DNA of 64,000 bases from Ascaphus truei (GCA_036426205.1 CM071567.1:296250204-296314203); one strand, 5' to 3'. Shown: positions 22,340 to 34,959, numbered from the stretch's first letter. The notes: a model not told the origin generated them from the sequence alone. Translations and numbers: made by a program.

Positions 22340-25270
22340 GGAGAGGGGCAGACACCAACGAGGTATACAACCTTCTTCCGTTCACCCAGCAGGACCGTGC
22401 CTTCCGCAGCACCAACGCTAGACGAACCTATGCAACCAGTCTTTTGTTTGGTGAGAGGCAGCGCAGATGACGCGCTGGCTTATGCCTATACTGCGGGAGC
22501 AACCGACACCTGGTGGCCACCTGCCCACTGAGGTCAGGAAACACCACAGCCCAGTGAGAGTCGGGAGGATCATGCTGGGCACCGCATCCTTACCTCCTCC
22601 ACAACCTCCCGCTAGAATCTACTTCCCCATCACCATATCCGGAGAGACTTTCCGAGTCACTACACAGGCCTTTCTGGATTTCAGGTCAGGGGGAAACTTC
22701 ATTGATCAAGGGTTTGCTGAGATACACCAAATACCCTTGGTACATAAGGATCGTCACATGGGTCTCGAAGTCATAGACTGTCGGCCGCTGCAGCCACCTT
22801 CATCTCCCTACCGACGGTACCCATCCAGGTATTAACTGGGGAGCCCCACTCTGAGACTATACAATTGGACACCATCCATACACCCTCAGTGGATGTCATA
22901 CTGGGGCTTCCTTGGCTCCAGACACACAACCCCCTTATCGATTGGACGGAGTCTTTGCCTATCCGCTGGAGTCCTCAATGTCAGAAGCATTGTTTACCCC
23001 CTCCCAAGGCTTTGGCGGGAGTGTCAGTACCTGAATCACACAAAGTACAGCTTCCAGTAGCATATGAGGATTTCTGTGATGTCTTCGACAAACGGCAGGC
23101 GGAGGAACTCCCACCGCATCGGTCTTACTACTGTCCTATTGACCTACATCCCGGCGCCATTCCACCTAGGGGAGGGTCTTACCTCCTGTCTGTACCCGAG
23201 ACCCAGGCCATGAGGCAAAATATACAGGAGAATCTCCAGAGGGGGTTAATTCGAAAATCTTCATCACCCGCTGGTGCAGGCTTATTTTTTGTTAAAAGGA
23301 AAGATGGTTCTCGCAGGCCTTGAATAGATTACCGTGGCCTCAACAAGATAACTAACAACAATCACTACTCTTTAACGCTGATATCTGAACTCTTTTATAG
23401 GCTACAAGGAGCTACTATTTTCAACAAGTGGGATCTTACAGGTGCCTACAACTTGGTAGGGATCCAACAGGGAGACGAGTGGAAGACGGCCTTCAACACT
23501 CGCGATGGGCATTATGAGTACCTGGTCATGCCCTTTGGCCTCTGCAACGCACCCGCAGTTTTCCAGGACTTCGTGAACATTTTCAGGGATCTGCTGGACC
23601 GACATGTAATCGTGTACCTGGACAACATCCTAATTTTTTCCAGATCCACCCATGAACATCCAGGGTACGTTTGGCAAGTTTTTCAGCAACTGAGGGAAAA
23701 CAACCTTTTCGCTAAACTAGAGAAATGCCAATTTCATCAGACTTCCACTTTCTTTCTGGGCTATATTATCTCTGACACTGGTCTCGCTATGGATCCTGTC
23801 AAAGTCAAAGCAATCATGGATTGGCCGTGTCCATTATCTCTCAAAGCTATCCAAAGATTTCTCGGGTTCGCCAATTACTACCTGAGATTCATCCAGAACT
23901 TCTCATCAGTAGTGGCACCGATTACGGCGTTAACCCAAAAAGGAGCTGATCCGGTGCACTGGCCTTCTGAGGCCATCAGAGCGACCACAAAAATGTATTG
24001 TACATTGAGGGTGAACATCGGCTTGGGTCACGGCAGGCAAGATGGTCCTTATTTTTTACCTGCTTCAATTTTATCATTTACTACATTCCAGGGTCAAAAA
24101 CATAAAAGCCGATGCTCTTTCCCGGTAATTTCTAGTGGAGGACAACGCTGTGGATCATCAGGAAACTATCCTACCCCCAAACCTGCATCCTGGCAGCCAA
24201 TACCTTTGACGCATTGCTGGACATCTCCAAAGCTCAACAAGCATCCCAGAGGGACTCATAGTTCCGGGGGGACGCTTGTTCATGCCTCTGAAATTCCAGA
24301 GGAGAGTGATGGAATGGGGTCACTCATCCAAAGTAGCTGGTCATCCTGGTACAAGGAGAACAACCGACCTCTTGGAGCGCACCTTCTGGTGGCCTAACAT
24401 GTGAAAGTATATAAGGAGCTTTGTCTCTACATGCGCTACATGCGCCCAGTATAAGATGCCTCGCAACAGGCCACCAGTCCTCCTCCAACCACTACCCATC
24501 CCAGAGCATCCATGGACACATCTCTCGATGGACTTCGTCATCAAGCTACCCAGCTCTAGGGGAATGGATAACAGTCTAGTAGTCGTGGACCTTTTTCAAA
24601 GCAGGCAAACTTCATCCCACTTAAAGGCTTGCCCAGCGCTCCCAAACTGTCAGAGGTCTCCGTCAAGAAGATTTTAAGATTACACGGCACCCCTCAAGTC
24701 ATATTGTCCGACGGGATCACAATTCATTTCCAGGTTCTGGAGGACATTCTGCAAAAGTCTGAGCATTTCACTCCACTACTCATTTGGGTACCACTCACAG
24801 ACCAACTGTCAAACAGAACGGACCAACCAGTCTTTAGAGCAATTCATACGGTGCTTTATCTCTGATGCCCAAGACAATTGGGCGGATCTCCTCCCATGGG
24901 CAGAATTTTCTCATAATAACCTACTGAATGAATCCTCACAGCAATCTCCATTTTTTGTCAATTATGGGTTCCACCCTTCAGCACTCCCCTCCGCAGTTCC
25001 CAGATCCGGGGTCCCTGCCGTGGAGGACAGGATCCAACTCCTCCAGGAGTCATGGGAGAACATCCAGCAAAATTTGAGACATGCCGGCGCATTGCAAAAA
25101 AGCAAGCAGAGCGTCACCGTCGGGAGACTCCTGATTACTCCCCGGGACACTACCAAGAACATCCGCCTTAAGGTATCGTCTCCCAAACTGGCGTCTCGGT
25201 ATATTGGACCTTTTTTGATTACAGATAGAATCAATCCTGTAGCCTACCAGCTGAAGCTGCCGAATACTGA
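22340..25270 (+). pseudogene. pol: Ty3 pol (copy A): protease, RT, partial RNase H, integrase
   Basis: In order: a protease remnant (FLDFRSGGNFID, where DSG is expected), a linker with VILGLPWLQTHNPLIDW, RT with [33 protein letters not shown] and YLDNILIFS, the last replacing the catalytic YVDD/YLDD by YLDN. A stop follows KRKDGSRRP at about 23322. RNase H is mostly deleted after 23980, leaving its end (KADALSR near 24110). The integrase shows the DFVIKLPSSRG phrase (24535) and damaged later motifs, ending with the SPKLASRYIGPF segment near 25200. The chromodomain is absent. The mutations in the active site, the deletion and many frame changes mean no activity. Confidence 0.8.
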
Positions 25271-25289
25271 GTGTTTGCCCAGACAAGGA

Positions 25290-25735
25290 AGGGGGGGGAC
25301 TCAGCCGGGGCTAGGCCGTCTACCAGAGGTCCCGATCAGACAGTGAACTGGGGGAGAGAGAGACAAACCAATGCTCCCCTGCGGCAGCGTTATGGGGTGC
25401 CGAGGCAAGATGGCCGCCCCCTACCCTCCCCCTTTGCACTTAAGGGGCCTCTGCAGCAATCACACCAGCCAGCAGCCGACAGTCCTCCTCAGCGCCAGAA
25501 CAGGGTTCCCGACAGGCAGCACTCTTCCGCTTCGAGATCTGTCTGCTGCACGGCCTCCTGATTGAGCTCTTCCCGCTGGTACCACATTAGATAGCAGGGC
25601 TCAGGTTTCTCAGTTCGGCCAAACTGTGTGCATTCGGTGGCCATCTTGGGCATCTTGGGGAGCTGGAGTATTCCGAGCAACGGCCGTCAGAGTCTTGGCC
25701 ACGCCCCCATGTAATATATTTTAATGAAAAGTTTG
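25290..25735. other. GC-rich segment of unknown origin
   Basis: It replaces the expected 3' end of Ty3 copy A. It contains AAGATGGCCGCC near 25408 and its inverted relative GGTGGCCATCTTGG near 25636, so it may be a non-autonomous element, but no clean termini or duplication are visible. Open frames here show no family resemblance. Confidence 0.4.
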
Positions 25736-25937
25736 TAATAAATATATATTTAAATATATTGACTCTCGGGGGTCCAGGACTACAGTTCTGACCGCCCCCC
25801 CCCCCCCCATCAGCAGTGTTTCGAGCCCCATTTCACAACTCATGCCCAACCATCCCCCCCATTTCACACCTTGCGGGCCCCCCTCTATTTCCCTCCCTCT
25901 TCCCGTGTATTTCTCTCCCCCCGTCTCACTACTCACT

Positions 25938-26465
25938 CTCCAATACATCTAAAAGAGACCCCAATACATCTAAAAAAAGACCCCAATACATCTAAAAGAG
26001 ACCCCAATACATCTAAAAAAAAGACCGCAATACATCTAAAAGAGACCGCAATACATCTAAAAGAGACCACAATACATCTAAGAGAGACTGCAATACATCT
26101 AAAATACACCACAATACATTTAAAAAAGACCCCAATACATCTAAAAAAAAAAAAGACTGAATACATCTAAAAGAGACCGCTGTACATCTGAAAGAGACCC
26201 CAATGCATCTAAAAGAGACCCCAATACATCTAAAAGAGACCCCAATACATCTAAAAGAAGACCCCAATACATATAAAAGAGACCCCAATACATCTAAAAA
26301 AAAAAGTCTGCAATACATCTGAAAGAGACCCCAATATATCTAAAAGAGACTCCAATACATCTAAAAGAGACCCCAATACATATAAAAGAGACCCCAATAC
26401 ATCTAAAAAAAAGTCTGCAATACATCTAAAAGAGACCCCAATACATCTAAAAAAAACAAAAAAAA
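25938..26465. repeat. 21-bp minisatellite (CCAATACATCTAAAAGAGAC units)
   Basis: About 24 tandem units with consensus near CCAATACATCTAAAAGAGAC, with A-run length variants. The regular translated repeats come from a period that is a multiple of 3. The array lies within what may be the interior of a hAT-like element ending at 27128. Confidence 0.9.
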
Positions 26466-26499
26466 AACATATGAAAATACTCCCACCCAAATACATATA

Positions 26500-27128
26500 A
26501 AAAAGACTTACCTTAGGGATGGTCAGGCCGGGCCCTGTGGCTGCAGGAGGGCCGGTGATTTCAGGGGGGCGGTGATTGCAGGGGGGCTGCCAGTGATTGC
26601 AAGGGGGCCGCCAGTAATTGCAGGGGGAGCACCGGTGATTGCAAGGGGGGGCGGGTGCCAGTGAGAGCAGTTGCTGCCGAGCCCCGGGCAAAGGAGAGAC
26701 AGTCAGGGAGAGTGAGTGCCAGGAGGAGAGATAGTCAGAAGAGACAGTCAAGAGGAGAAAGTGAATGTCAGAAGGAGAGATAGCCACGGAGAGAGTGAGT
26801 GCCAGGAGGAGAGACACTTAGGGGAAGAAAGTCAGTGCTAGGAGGAGAGACAAACCTTGTACATTGTCTTCAGCTCCCGCAGGCATCTCAGCAGCAGTGT
26901 GCACCAGTTAGAGTCACGGAGAGCAAGAGGAGGGGAGGGAGGGGGGAGGAGGAAGGGAGCACCTTGACCAATCAGGGGTTGGGATTTTAACTTTTAGGCG
27001 AGCAAAGCTTGAATTGCAGGGGAAAAATCCTTAAAGAACCGCATGTTGATTAGGTGGCCATGACGGCTCGTCTGCGGTCAAAATGCACACGCCCGTGGCG
27101 TGCGGGCGAGTGCATTTGTCGAGCCCTG
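26500..27128. mobile_element. right part of a hAT-like element (same family as 7561-10231)
   Basis: The last 150 bases match the right end of the 7561-10231 element: a CCAATCAGG block, AGGCGAGC, GGCCATGACGGCTCG, GGGCGTGCGG-like words, and the terminus read on the other strand CAGGGCTCGACAAATGC. The segment before is rich in GAGAGACAGT repeats. The left end was not found. Confidence 0.5.
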
Positions 27129-27149
27129 ATTATCAGTATGATCAAACGA

Positions 27150-27690
27150 TACTGAATGTGAATGAGACTCTTGCACCGATGTATCTGAATCAAAGCTAGT
27201 GGTCTCGATGTATCGAGTTTTAAGTATAGATTTACTGGGTGTTGTAGAGTCACAGTTTCTCTGAAATGTTTGGGATTTTTCGGCAGTCCCGCTCAAATTG
27301 TACTCGTTTTTTAGACATTATTGTTTTCTCCATAGCTTATATATTTTGGAGGAGAGTCTTATCATTTTTTATAAACTGTTCCAAACTTTAAAATGGTTTC
27401 AATTTGGTTTGAAAAATCTTTATATCTCTCCCCAAAATAACTTTATCGTGAATTTTTTGCTGGATAATAAGCTCCATAGGTCTAGTGGAGCATTGGTCCA
27501 GAACTTTCAGCGATCTTCCTTAAATTGTTTTTTAGTAAAGCCGAAGGTAGGGATCTTTTTATCATGTAACCCCCTGGGGATCCTGTTAGATTTAATATAG
27601 TACTCCAGTGTGGTTATGCCCCACCATAATCTAACATCTTGCACCAAAAGCTTTTCCAACTTCACAAAATGATCTGTTAAATCAGATGGT
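27150..27690 (-). pseudogene. Penelope N-terminal coding fragment
   Basis: On the reverse strand the frames read LTDHFVKLEKLLVQDVRLWW, then a P.GLR-like and PTFGFTKKQF phrase, then CSTRLMELIIQQ, broken by frameshifts. This resembles the region upstream of the RT in vertebrate Penelope-like proteins. There is no RT here. The assignment is by pattern memory only. Confidence 0.45.
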
Positions 27691-27972
27691 TCATCACAGT
27701 GATTTCACTGTCAACATCAAAAACTTGTTCAGCCTTCCTGTGTCTTTTGGAATTATCACCACATTCATAAACAAAAGTTTTTTGATCTGTCTCTGGAACA
27801 TTGGCATTAGTTGAATCAATAGTGTACAGTATGTATTGGTTATCAAAAAAAATCTTTTATTGAAAAATGTATAAAAAGTAACAATTATTGCTTTGCATCT
27901 GTTAAAATAGAAGAAAAATATCAATAAAAATACTTATATCAATATATCTTTAGTCTATAGAGCATAGACTTT

Positions 27973-28516
27973 ATGATTAGTTTAACATACATTTTGTTTA
28001 ACGTTATGCTAAAAAGTCTACTGGGGCTTCATGCATCTGAGCTCACGTTCTCTACTCCAACTCCCTGCTTGACTATTTTTAAATCTGGTTTGCATCCTCT
28101 ACACTCCACCAAGAAAGCACTAACAAAAGTGACCAATTACCTACTTAGAGCAAAATCTAAGGGTCATTTCTCCATAATAATTTTCCTGGATCTTGCCGCT
28201 GCCTTCGACACTGTCGATCACCCCCTTCTCCTAAATATTCTCCACTACATTGGTCTCTATGATGTAGCCTTTTCCTGGGTTACATCCAACATTTCCAACT
28301 GCTCCTTCAGTGTTTCCTTCTCTGGTGTTTCCTCCTCTTCACTTCCTCTTTCTGTTGGAGTCACTCAAGGCACTTTTCTTCTCGCGCTACACCTCTTCTC
28401 TTGGTGAAATAATACAATATTTTGGCTTTCAATATCATCTTAATGCTGGTGACACCCAAATCTATTTCTCCTCCCCTAACCGTTCCTCCAATTTCCTGTC
28501 TTGTGTCTCCAACTAA
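27973..28516 (+). pseudogene. LINE-2 reverse transcriptase fragment
   Basis: The frame at 27973-28407 contains SGLHPLHSTKKALTKV, then FLDLAAAFDTVDHPLLL (RT block with the first catalytic aspartate) and SVGVTQGT. A frameshift near 28375 moves to the frame with [19 protein letters not shown], in which the catalytic YADD has become NAGD. This is the same family as the copy at 62600-64000, which still reads YADDTQIY. Truncated on both sides and inactive. Confidence 0.85.
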
Positions 28517-29724
28517 GAAAAACCATCTGGCGACTCCAAGTATAAACACCTTATGGCTGATAGCCTGTACTGTATATGGTTGATAAGTGGAGCAAGGAAA
28601 AAAGACTAATGGAGGTATGGGGTTAAAGCTGTGTGCAGTCCCGTTCCCAATGTATGGTGAGCGGCTGCAAATGCACAGCTACACGGATTGAGTGGATACT
28701 CACGATGGTCCGTCCCCTCTGCACCCGGCTGAACGTTCCCCTCCAGGGGTGAATGACGTGCTTCCGTTGCGCGGCCATGATCCGGATGTAGACAAGAAGA
28801 TGGAAGATCGATGCTAGCGCGGCTCCTATAGATGTCAGACTCACCAGGTAGGATGGTAAAATCAATTTATTGAGCTACATAAAACAGATACTAACAAGAC
28901 ATGACTAGGAGACATCCTCCCACGCGTTTCGGGCAAGTTTGCCCTTTCTCAAGGAGTGTAACACGCATGAAGGGAGGGTGTTATTTATACCTCCCTTCTA
29001 CTAATTGACTAATGTATTGCACCTAATTGGAAGATTATTCAAATTTCAACACATTGGACTCAAACCCGTTAGTCACATGTATATACAAATATAATGAAAT
29101 AGCTTAATATGTAGACTATAGTATCATTGTCATAGTACAATAGTCTGCAATGGTATAATACCTTAAATAATGATATGGTTGAATTCTATATCTAGTGTCA
29201 ACAGATTACATAGAAAAATACATGTGGATACATCATTGTTAATTATTAAGTAAATATATAATACTAACCAATCAAAACCACTTGATTAGGGCAAGGCATA
29301 TATTATGTACATATATATATATATAAATAAATGTACTGTATTACGCTTTGGGGCGTGCGCTTGCTCTTCTTTTTCTCCAATAGGTTATATCTGGATTTGT
29401 TTCATCCTATTTGAGAGCTGCCAGAGATCCCCTCATACCAGTACTATTCTTCCAATTAAGCACTTCCATTCAAAGGACTGGTTTTTATACAATTTTTTCT
29501 TTCCGCATGTATTTTATATGTTTTTGATGTGTTGTCTTAAATTGTAGTTCACCATTAGGAGCACAATATATGTTATACTCTTATTTATTATCCTTAGTGT
29601 ATACATTTATAATTTTGATTCATTTTTTCGAATTTTTATATATATAATTATATTCTTACTAATTTTCACATCCTTTCAACACGTCAATTTGGCTCTACTT
29701 TCAATTCCCCCCTTTTCATGTTTC

Positions 29725-29725
29725 C

Positions 29726-29787
<62 letters not shown>
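29725..29787. repeat. (TA)n tract
   Basis: About 30 TA dinucleotides. Confidence 0.95.
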
Positions 29788-29788
<1 letters not shown>

Positions 29789-30061
29789 GATACCATATTA
29801 CAAATACTCCACATAAATGACACATACAGATACAACAGTAGAAATATGATGAATATATAATTAATTAATATATTGTGTAACGTTTATGATGTTGAAAAGG
29901 GGGAAACAAGGGAAGGGATGGAAGGGAAAAGAGGGGAAGGGGGGGAGGGGATAGGGTGGTTGGAGTGGTAAGGGAGGGGTGTGTGGGATGGGGGGGTGTG
30001 AGGGTTGGGAAGAAAAGAACATGGAATAAAGTAATAACCCATTAGTAACCCTAGTGTAAGG

Positions 30062-30452
30062 TCACAGAAAAACCTTCAGTTCCCATTCTGTATTGAGGCC
30101 TTTAGGTATTAATGTGTCGATGGTGAAGATCCAGAACGCTTCACGTTGGTAAAGAGCCCTGGATCTGTCTCCACCTCGTTTGTGGGGTATAATATGTTCA
30201 AGAATGACACATTTGAAAATATTGAGACTACCTGACTGGCATTCCATAATGTGATTAGACACGGGATGTGTAATGTCCAAATTATTAAGCGGGTTGTTAG
30301 ACCCACATATCGTTTGTTGCATCCACAGGTGATCATGTATATTACATGGTCCGTGTTGCACGTCACAAATGAAAGGATTCTATATTCTTTAGTTTGTTCA
30401 GTGTTAGTGAAGCTTTTACATTTTTGGACATATTGACATATTTTACATTGTA
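30062..30452 (-). pseudogene. Penelope GIY-YIG endonuclease fragment
   Basis: On the reverse strand: a cysteine-rich linker (ILQCKICQYVQKCKSF), then VIYMITCGCNKRYVGLTTR (GIY-like VIY and YVG), then N-terminal parts of the histidine segment, and in the next frame GGDRSRALYQREAFWIFTID and TLIPKGLNTEWE. A frameshift near 30270-30300 separates the halves. RT is missing. The domain would nick target DNA in an intact element. Confidence 0.8.
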
Positions 30453-30599
30453 AAATATTCCCTTCCCTTCCTTTCCTTCCCTTCCCTTGTTTCCCCCTTT
30501 TCAACATCATAAACGTTACACAATATATTAATGGAATTTTATATTCATCACATTTCTACTGTTGTATCTGTATGTGTCCCCAAAGGGACGGAATGAGTG

Positions 30600-31011
30600 C
30601 CAGGATTTAAAGGTTTCCTTATAATCCCCTTTTCTATCACACGAATTGTATTACAAAATATCTATGTACTGTTGGCGTTAATGTACCATTTTTATGAGAT
30701 CTGTATTTGGATACTTGTTTGTACTATATGATGTTGTTATAATTATGATATTGATATATGGTTCTATATTTGGTTCTACTGTAGGTAGTGTAATTTTATA
30801 TTGTAAATATAGAGAATTATTTAGTTATAGCTTAACTTCTCCCACAGTTCCATATACTAAAATGGATTATGGGTAACCATGAATAATAAGAATATATAAT
30901 GTTGGTAATATGGAATTGTGGGATATTGTTATTTGAAATTTGATTTGTTTTTTGTAACTCTATTATATTTACACTACTGTTTAGGTGATGATTTTTGTGC
31001 TATATATTATT

Positions 31012-31063
<52 letters not shown>

Positions 31064-32400
31064 GTGTTTGTAGATAGGTTATCAAATTTTTGAGATTGTT
31101 GTACTTTCCGAGGCCCTAGGGGTATAGGTAATATTTACATCATGCCATGACATCACCACGCCTGACATTTGTATTGAAGGTGATCAGATTTATCGGAAAT
31201 TTAATTTTTTAAATGAGAATGTTTTGATACAACATATCAGGGGATCTGGACACGTAGTGACATCAGTTCCGGTGATGGTATACGGCGGCATGTATAAAAT
31301 GTGGCACGTTGTTCTTTAAACATTTGCTTGATGAAAAGGCCACATGTTCCTGAAATGTTACGTTAATTGGGATGTTTTCCTGATCCCTTGTGCGTAAAGG
31401 CAATTATTTATCACGATGAAATGTTGTGATTTTTCACCACATGCACTAAGAAATCTGACGGGAGGTTGATTGTCCTTTTCTGGATTAGTAGTACTTATAT
31501 TTCAATTTGTTATGGTCTTATGGCTACGTTTTGCATTATTTGTAGCACTTGTACAGATGTCCTTAGGTTTCCTCCTTTTAAGTCAAATCTTGCTCCTTTA
31601 TAGTGTTTATTATAGTATGTCTTATGAAGTTCTGCTTCTATTTTTATCCATTTCATTCCATTTCTCTGCACAGTGTATAATATATTTACATATTACGGTA
31701 TACATATTTACATATTAATACCTACAGGCTTTCGCTTCCCCTTCAACATCTAGGGGGTGTTGAGGCTGCTTGTATAGACATATTAAGAGTAATTAACCAA
31801 ATACTGATGCTTCTAATTGGGGTTTGATTTATGCATTTGCAGTCTATGTAGATGCCTAATTATACTGATGATTATGTATTTATTTTATATACTTACATAC
31901 TTTTGTCCTGTGAAGGGATATGACATGGTGTGGTTATTTTTTTTGTTTTTAATATGTATGTTTTTTTTTTAACCATTTGTAAAGTGCAACATCATGGGGC
32001 TGTTTTTCTTATTAACCCCTGAAGTCATTATACATTATTCACCTTTTCTTTGGCATGGGTCTATTCCACCTGTCCAAGGTTACTCTAAATGTTAAATGTT
32101 GATTGACTTTCAGGTATAATGTAGGTGTAAATGATTATAAGCAGCCCTGCGATGACATGCGCAGAAAGTCTTAGCATATTTAAACCATTATATGTGTGCT
32201 TGTTCTAACCTCTTTGACAAAGCGCTGTGGTTGCACAAAACACGTTAGAGGGATCTCTGCTGCGAATCTCCGTATTTTCATGTGTTAAATAAATCTTTTT
32301 ATCCCTATTTGGAATTCCAACACGTCTTATATTTTTTCAGCTGTGCACTGCCATTTAGCTAATTTTCATACTATCTACAGATGTAGCAAGACTCCCTGTT
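30600..32400 (+). mobile_element. AT-rich Penelope-like terminal debris
   Basis: No coding frame with family resemblance. Two degenerate hammerhead-like cores occur on the plus strand: TTGATGA...GAAAT at 31327-31357 and TTGACAAAGC...AAAACACGTT at 32212-32246. The second is followed by AATAAATCTTTTTATCC, the sequence context seen after other cores. A (TA)n tract lies at 31012-31062. Confidence 0.4.
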
Positions 32401-32479
32401 CTTCTGGCTGTGGAAAACTGGAGCCCGATCGTGGCCCCTCTATGGCCACAAGAACAGCAAGGTTTGTGGCCCAGAAGGT

Positions 32480-32900
32480 TTAACGCTTAGGGGGTCCCCA
32501 TGCTTTTGAATGGGTCCCCTGCATCATAAATACTTCACTGATGAACCATCTTCTGGGTGAGAATACTGGTACCAACCTTTTAGGGGAGCTGCGCAACCGT
32601 CTCTGTCCCACCTTCAGCCGTCTCCCCACAGTGCTGAAGGTAAGAGGCAGGGCTCTATTTCCTTGCCAAGCCCCAGGTACAGTTTTCTCTCTCAGCAGAT
32701 GGCTCAAAAGGAGTAACGTGGTGGGGTCCCATTCAGAAGCATGGAGCCCTGCAGAATTAATCCTTCTGAGCAGCTTACTGTTCTTAGTCATGAGAACTGT
32801 AGCCGCACCGGAACAGTCCAAATCGCGTCCCGAGAAGTGTAAGCCTTGCTATATCTTTAGAAGCTTTAGTTGGTTTCAGGCCAGTTGAGTTTTTAATCGC
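32480..32900. repeat. unclassified repeat with internal inverted words
   Basis: GGGTCCCCATGCTTTTGAATGGG (about 32490-32515) recurs inverted as CCCATTCAGAAGCATGGAG near 32728-32748. This suggests a small foldback element. The open frames on both strands across it are mirror images of the same palindrome and not genes. Confidence 0.4.
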
Positions 32901-33599
32901 TTAAAAATTAGAATGCCGCACTGGATCGGAGCTATATGTTCATAAGTCAATCTCGCTCCATGTGTACCTCTGCCTGATTTGATCTATTACATTTTTCAAA
33001 TAAATCTGTGGTTTCATCACAATGTGCACATAGTGCAACCACTACAGATGTGCCAACCCCTCACTGGAGGTAAAACATCTTTTTATCTTTATTTTTTTTA
33101 TTCAAATTTGATTTGTGCTTTCAAATAGAATGGGGAAATCAATTGTTCAGAGTTATTATCTTTTTTACAAGTAATCTTTGATACAGAATAAAAAATCATT
33201 TTGAAAACTTGGGCATCTAAAAGAGTATTACAATTTCTAATCATTGGGACCCCTGTATTAAATATCATTTTTTTTTTTTTAAAGCGAATTGAAATATTTT
33301 TCCAATAGCATTATCCTCATCATGTTTATTATTTTTCTCACATATTTTTTTTACACGTTGGATTGTATTCTATCCATCTGTTAAACTCCCTCCAACACAT
33401 TGTCAACATTACTTCATTAAATCCTCTCTCAATTAATCTACTGTAAATAATTTCTCTATTGTAGAGTTGCATTTTATTCTTTGGAACTAGTCCAGGGTAA
33501 TATTTTTAATCTACTATTTACGTTTTTTTTATTTTATGTCAATAAGTATGTATTCTGATCAATTGGTTGTAATATGTTTTAATGCACAGTGATCTTTAT

Positions 33600-34130
33600 T
33601 TTATATCTACTGATAGAAAGGTAACACAAAAATGCAATCTCCCCATCACTGTGCTTAAAATCAAATTTAAGACCAAAATTATTTTTAAAAAATTGATTGT
33701 AAAGAATCCCCTGTGTATTCCCAAATTATTAAAATAGCATCTATAAAGCTTTGATTATAAATAAGCTGTGAGACATAAGGGTTATGTGACCAAATCTTGC
33801 AGTCCTCCCAATGTCCTACAAAAAGGTTCACAAAACTCGGTTTGAAATGAGTACCCATAGCAGTACCTCTGGTTTGAATATGAAATGTATAAGTAAACAA
33901 AAAAGAGTTATGTTCCAAAATTAATTTAATGCTGTCCACTAAAAATTAGTGAAAATACCAGATAGCATTCAATTCCTCCTTATGTCCTGTAGACATATAT
34001 TTTCATTTAAAAGTACATACTGTATAACTAATAAATCAGTTTCCTTACAAACAAAATCTTTAAACATATCAATAACATCTAATGAATCTTTAAGATAAGA
34101 AATTACCGTCATTTAAATAATCTACAGAAA
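33600..34130 (-). pseudogene. Penelope reverse transcriptase fragment
   Basis: On the reverse strand the frame at 33939-33685 contains FHIQTRGTAMGTHFKPSFVNLF, the conserved PLE RT block, and FIDAILIIWEYTGD, where the catalytic Y-D-D motif has become F-I-D-A. Upstream frames up to 34130 contain SYLKDSLDVIDMFKDF, the preceding RT segment. Frameshifts separate them. Inactive. Confidence 0.75.
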
Positions 34131-34139
34131 ATAATGCCT

Positions 34140-34290
34140 GTTGCCCTCTTGATTGTAAGCTCTCGCAAGCATTGCCTGTATGTTACTGCTTATTTTTGTA
34201 ATATACATAATATACATTACTCTGTACTCCATTGTACCATGCTGCAGAATATGTTGATGCTTCAAAAATAATCAATAATTATAATAATCA
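34140..34290 (+). mobile_element. LINE-2-type 3' tail
   Basis: GATTGTAAGCTCTCGC, then TGTTACTGC..., CATGCTGCAGAATATGTTG and an ATAATAATC end, which is the typical order of L2/CR1-like 3' ends. No coding part. It overlaps the edge of the reverse-strand Penelope fragment. Confidence 0.5.
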
Positions 34291-34959
34291 AAGAACCTAT
34301 ATGTGAGACTCCGGGACATGATGGGAGAATTCCAATATTGTTGTGGATTTGCAGGGAAATGTGAATTTGTATTCTTTCCTATTGAAAATATTATTTTGAA
34401 AAACATCTAAAATAGCCTTGAATTACATTTCTTAGTTGGGTCAAGGTGGAGAATCTAATAAAAATTGGCATCTGAGCACAACCTACAGATAAGTGCTCCC
34501 ATTAGATACAGTAGGTATCATAATCCTATAGAACTGCCTCTTTCCCCCTCAATTTTTTGTAAATTACACAAAATAAAATGTCACTCACCATAGACAAACA
34601 ACATCAAAACTCTACCTGGGGCTTATGGAAAGGAGAGCATCACAGAAACATGAACCAGATAGCTCACACTAGAGATAGTAGTGTAGACACAGTGAGAGCT
34701 AGAAATAACATAACCTTGCAAATAGGGTCGACCGCTAAGGGTCACACAAGAGTACAAAGAAAAGAATAAAGTTTTATTATAACAGATAAAACCCGACAAA
34801 ACACTAAAAAAATATTTATAAACTCCCCATGCGCTGGGTGGAGGCAGATATAGTACCAGCAATCAACAGTATCTACATTGCATTAACATCTAAACTGATG
34901 CAGATAGCCATACTGTACAACCTCACAATTGTAAAGGGCTGTAAGTCGCAGAAGTACTA

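Larger units (their letters stand above)
20877..25290 (+). mobile_element. Ty3/gypsy chromovirus, copy A, without 3' LTR
   Basis: It has a 5' LTR, gag and pol in the order protease, RT, partial RNase H, integrase, on the plus strand. Multiple stops, frameshifts and a deletion in RNase H make it dead. After the integrase C-terminal segment the sequence switches abruptly near 25265-25290 to unrelated GC-rich DNA, so the chromodomain and 3' LTR are missing and no target duplication can be tested. Confidence 0.85.
28600..30590 (-). mobile_element. Penelope-like element fragment with GIY-YIG domain and foldback ends
   Basis: Reverse-strand order: GIY-YIG domain at 30452-30062, 3' untranslated region, hammerhead-like core at 28922-28954 (CTTGAGAAAGGGC, hairpin, GCCCGAAACGCGT) and an end near 28600. 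An inverted copy of part of the 3' region (29821-29925) lies upstream at 30470-30586 and directly abuts the coding fragment, so the 5' truncation ends in an inverted piece, as known for Penelope insertions. Confidence 0.65.

Noticed and set aside
25814..25830. CAGTGTTTCGAGCCCC as left end of the hAT-like element ending at 27128
   Set aside because: It resembles the terminus only over CAGTGTT and lacks GACAAA; no duplication fits.
25938..26465. CRISPR-like array
   Set aside because: Units are directly adjacent without unique spacers and the context is eukaryotic. A minisatellite.
25871..26817. Open frames encoding repeated NTSKRDP or RCIGVSF phrases
   Set aside because: They arise from a 21-bp minisatellite, whose period is a multiple of three. 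No independent coding evidence.
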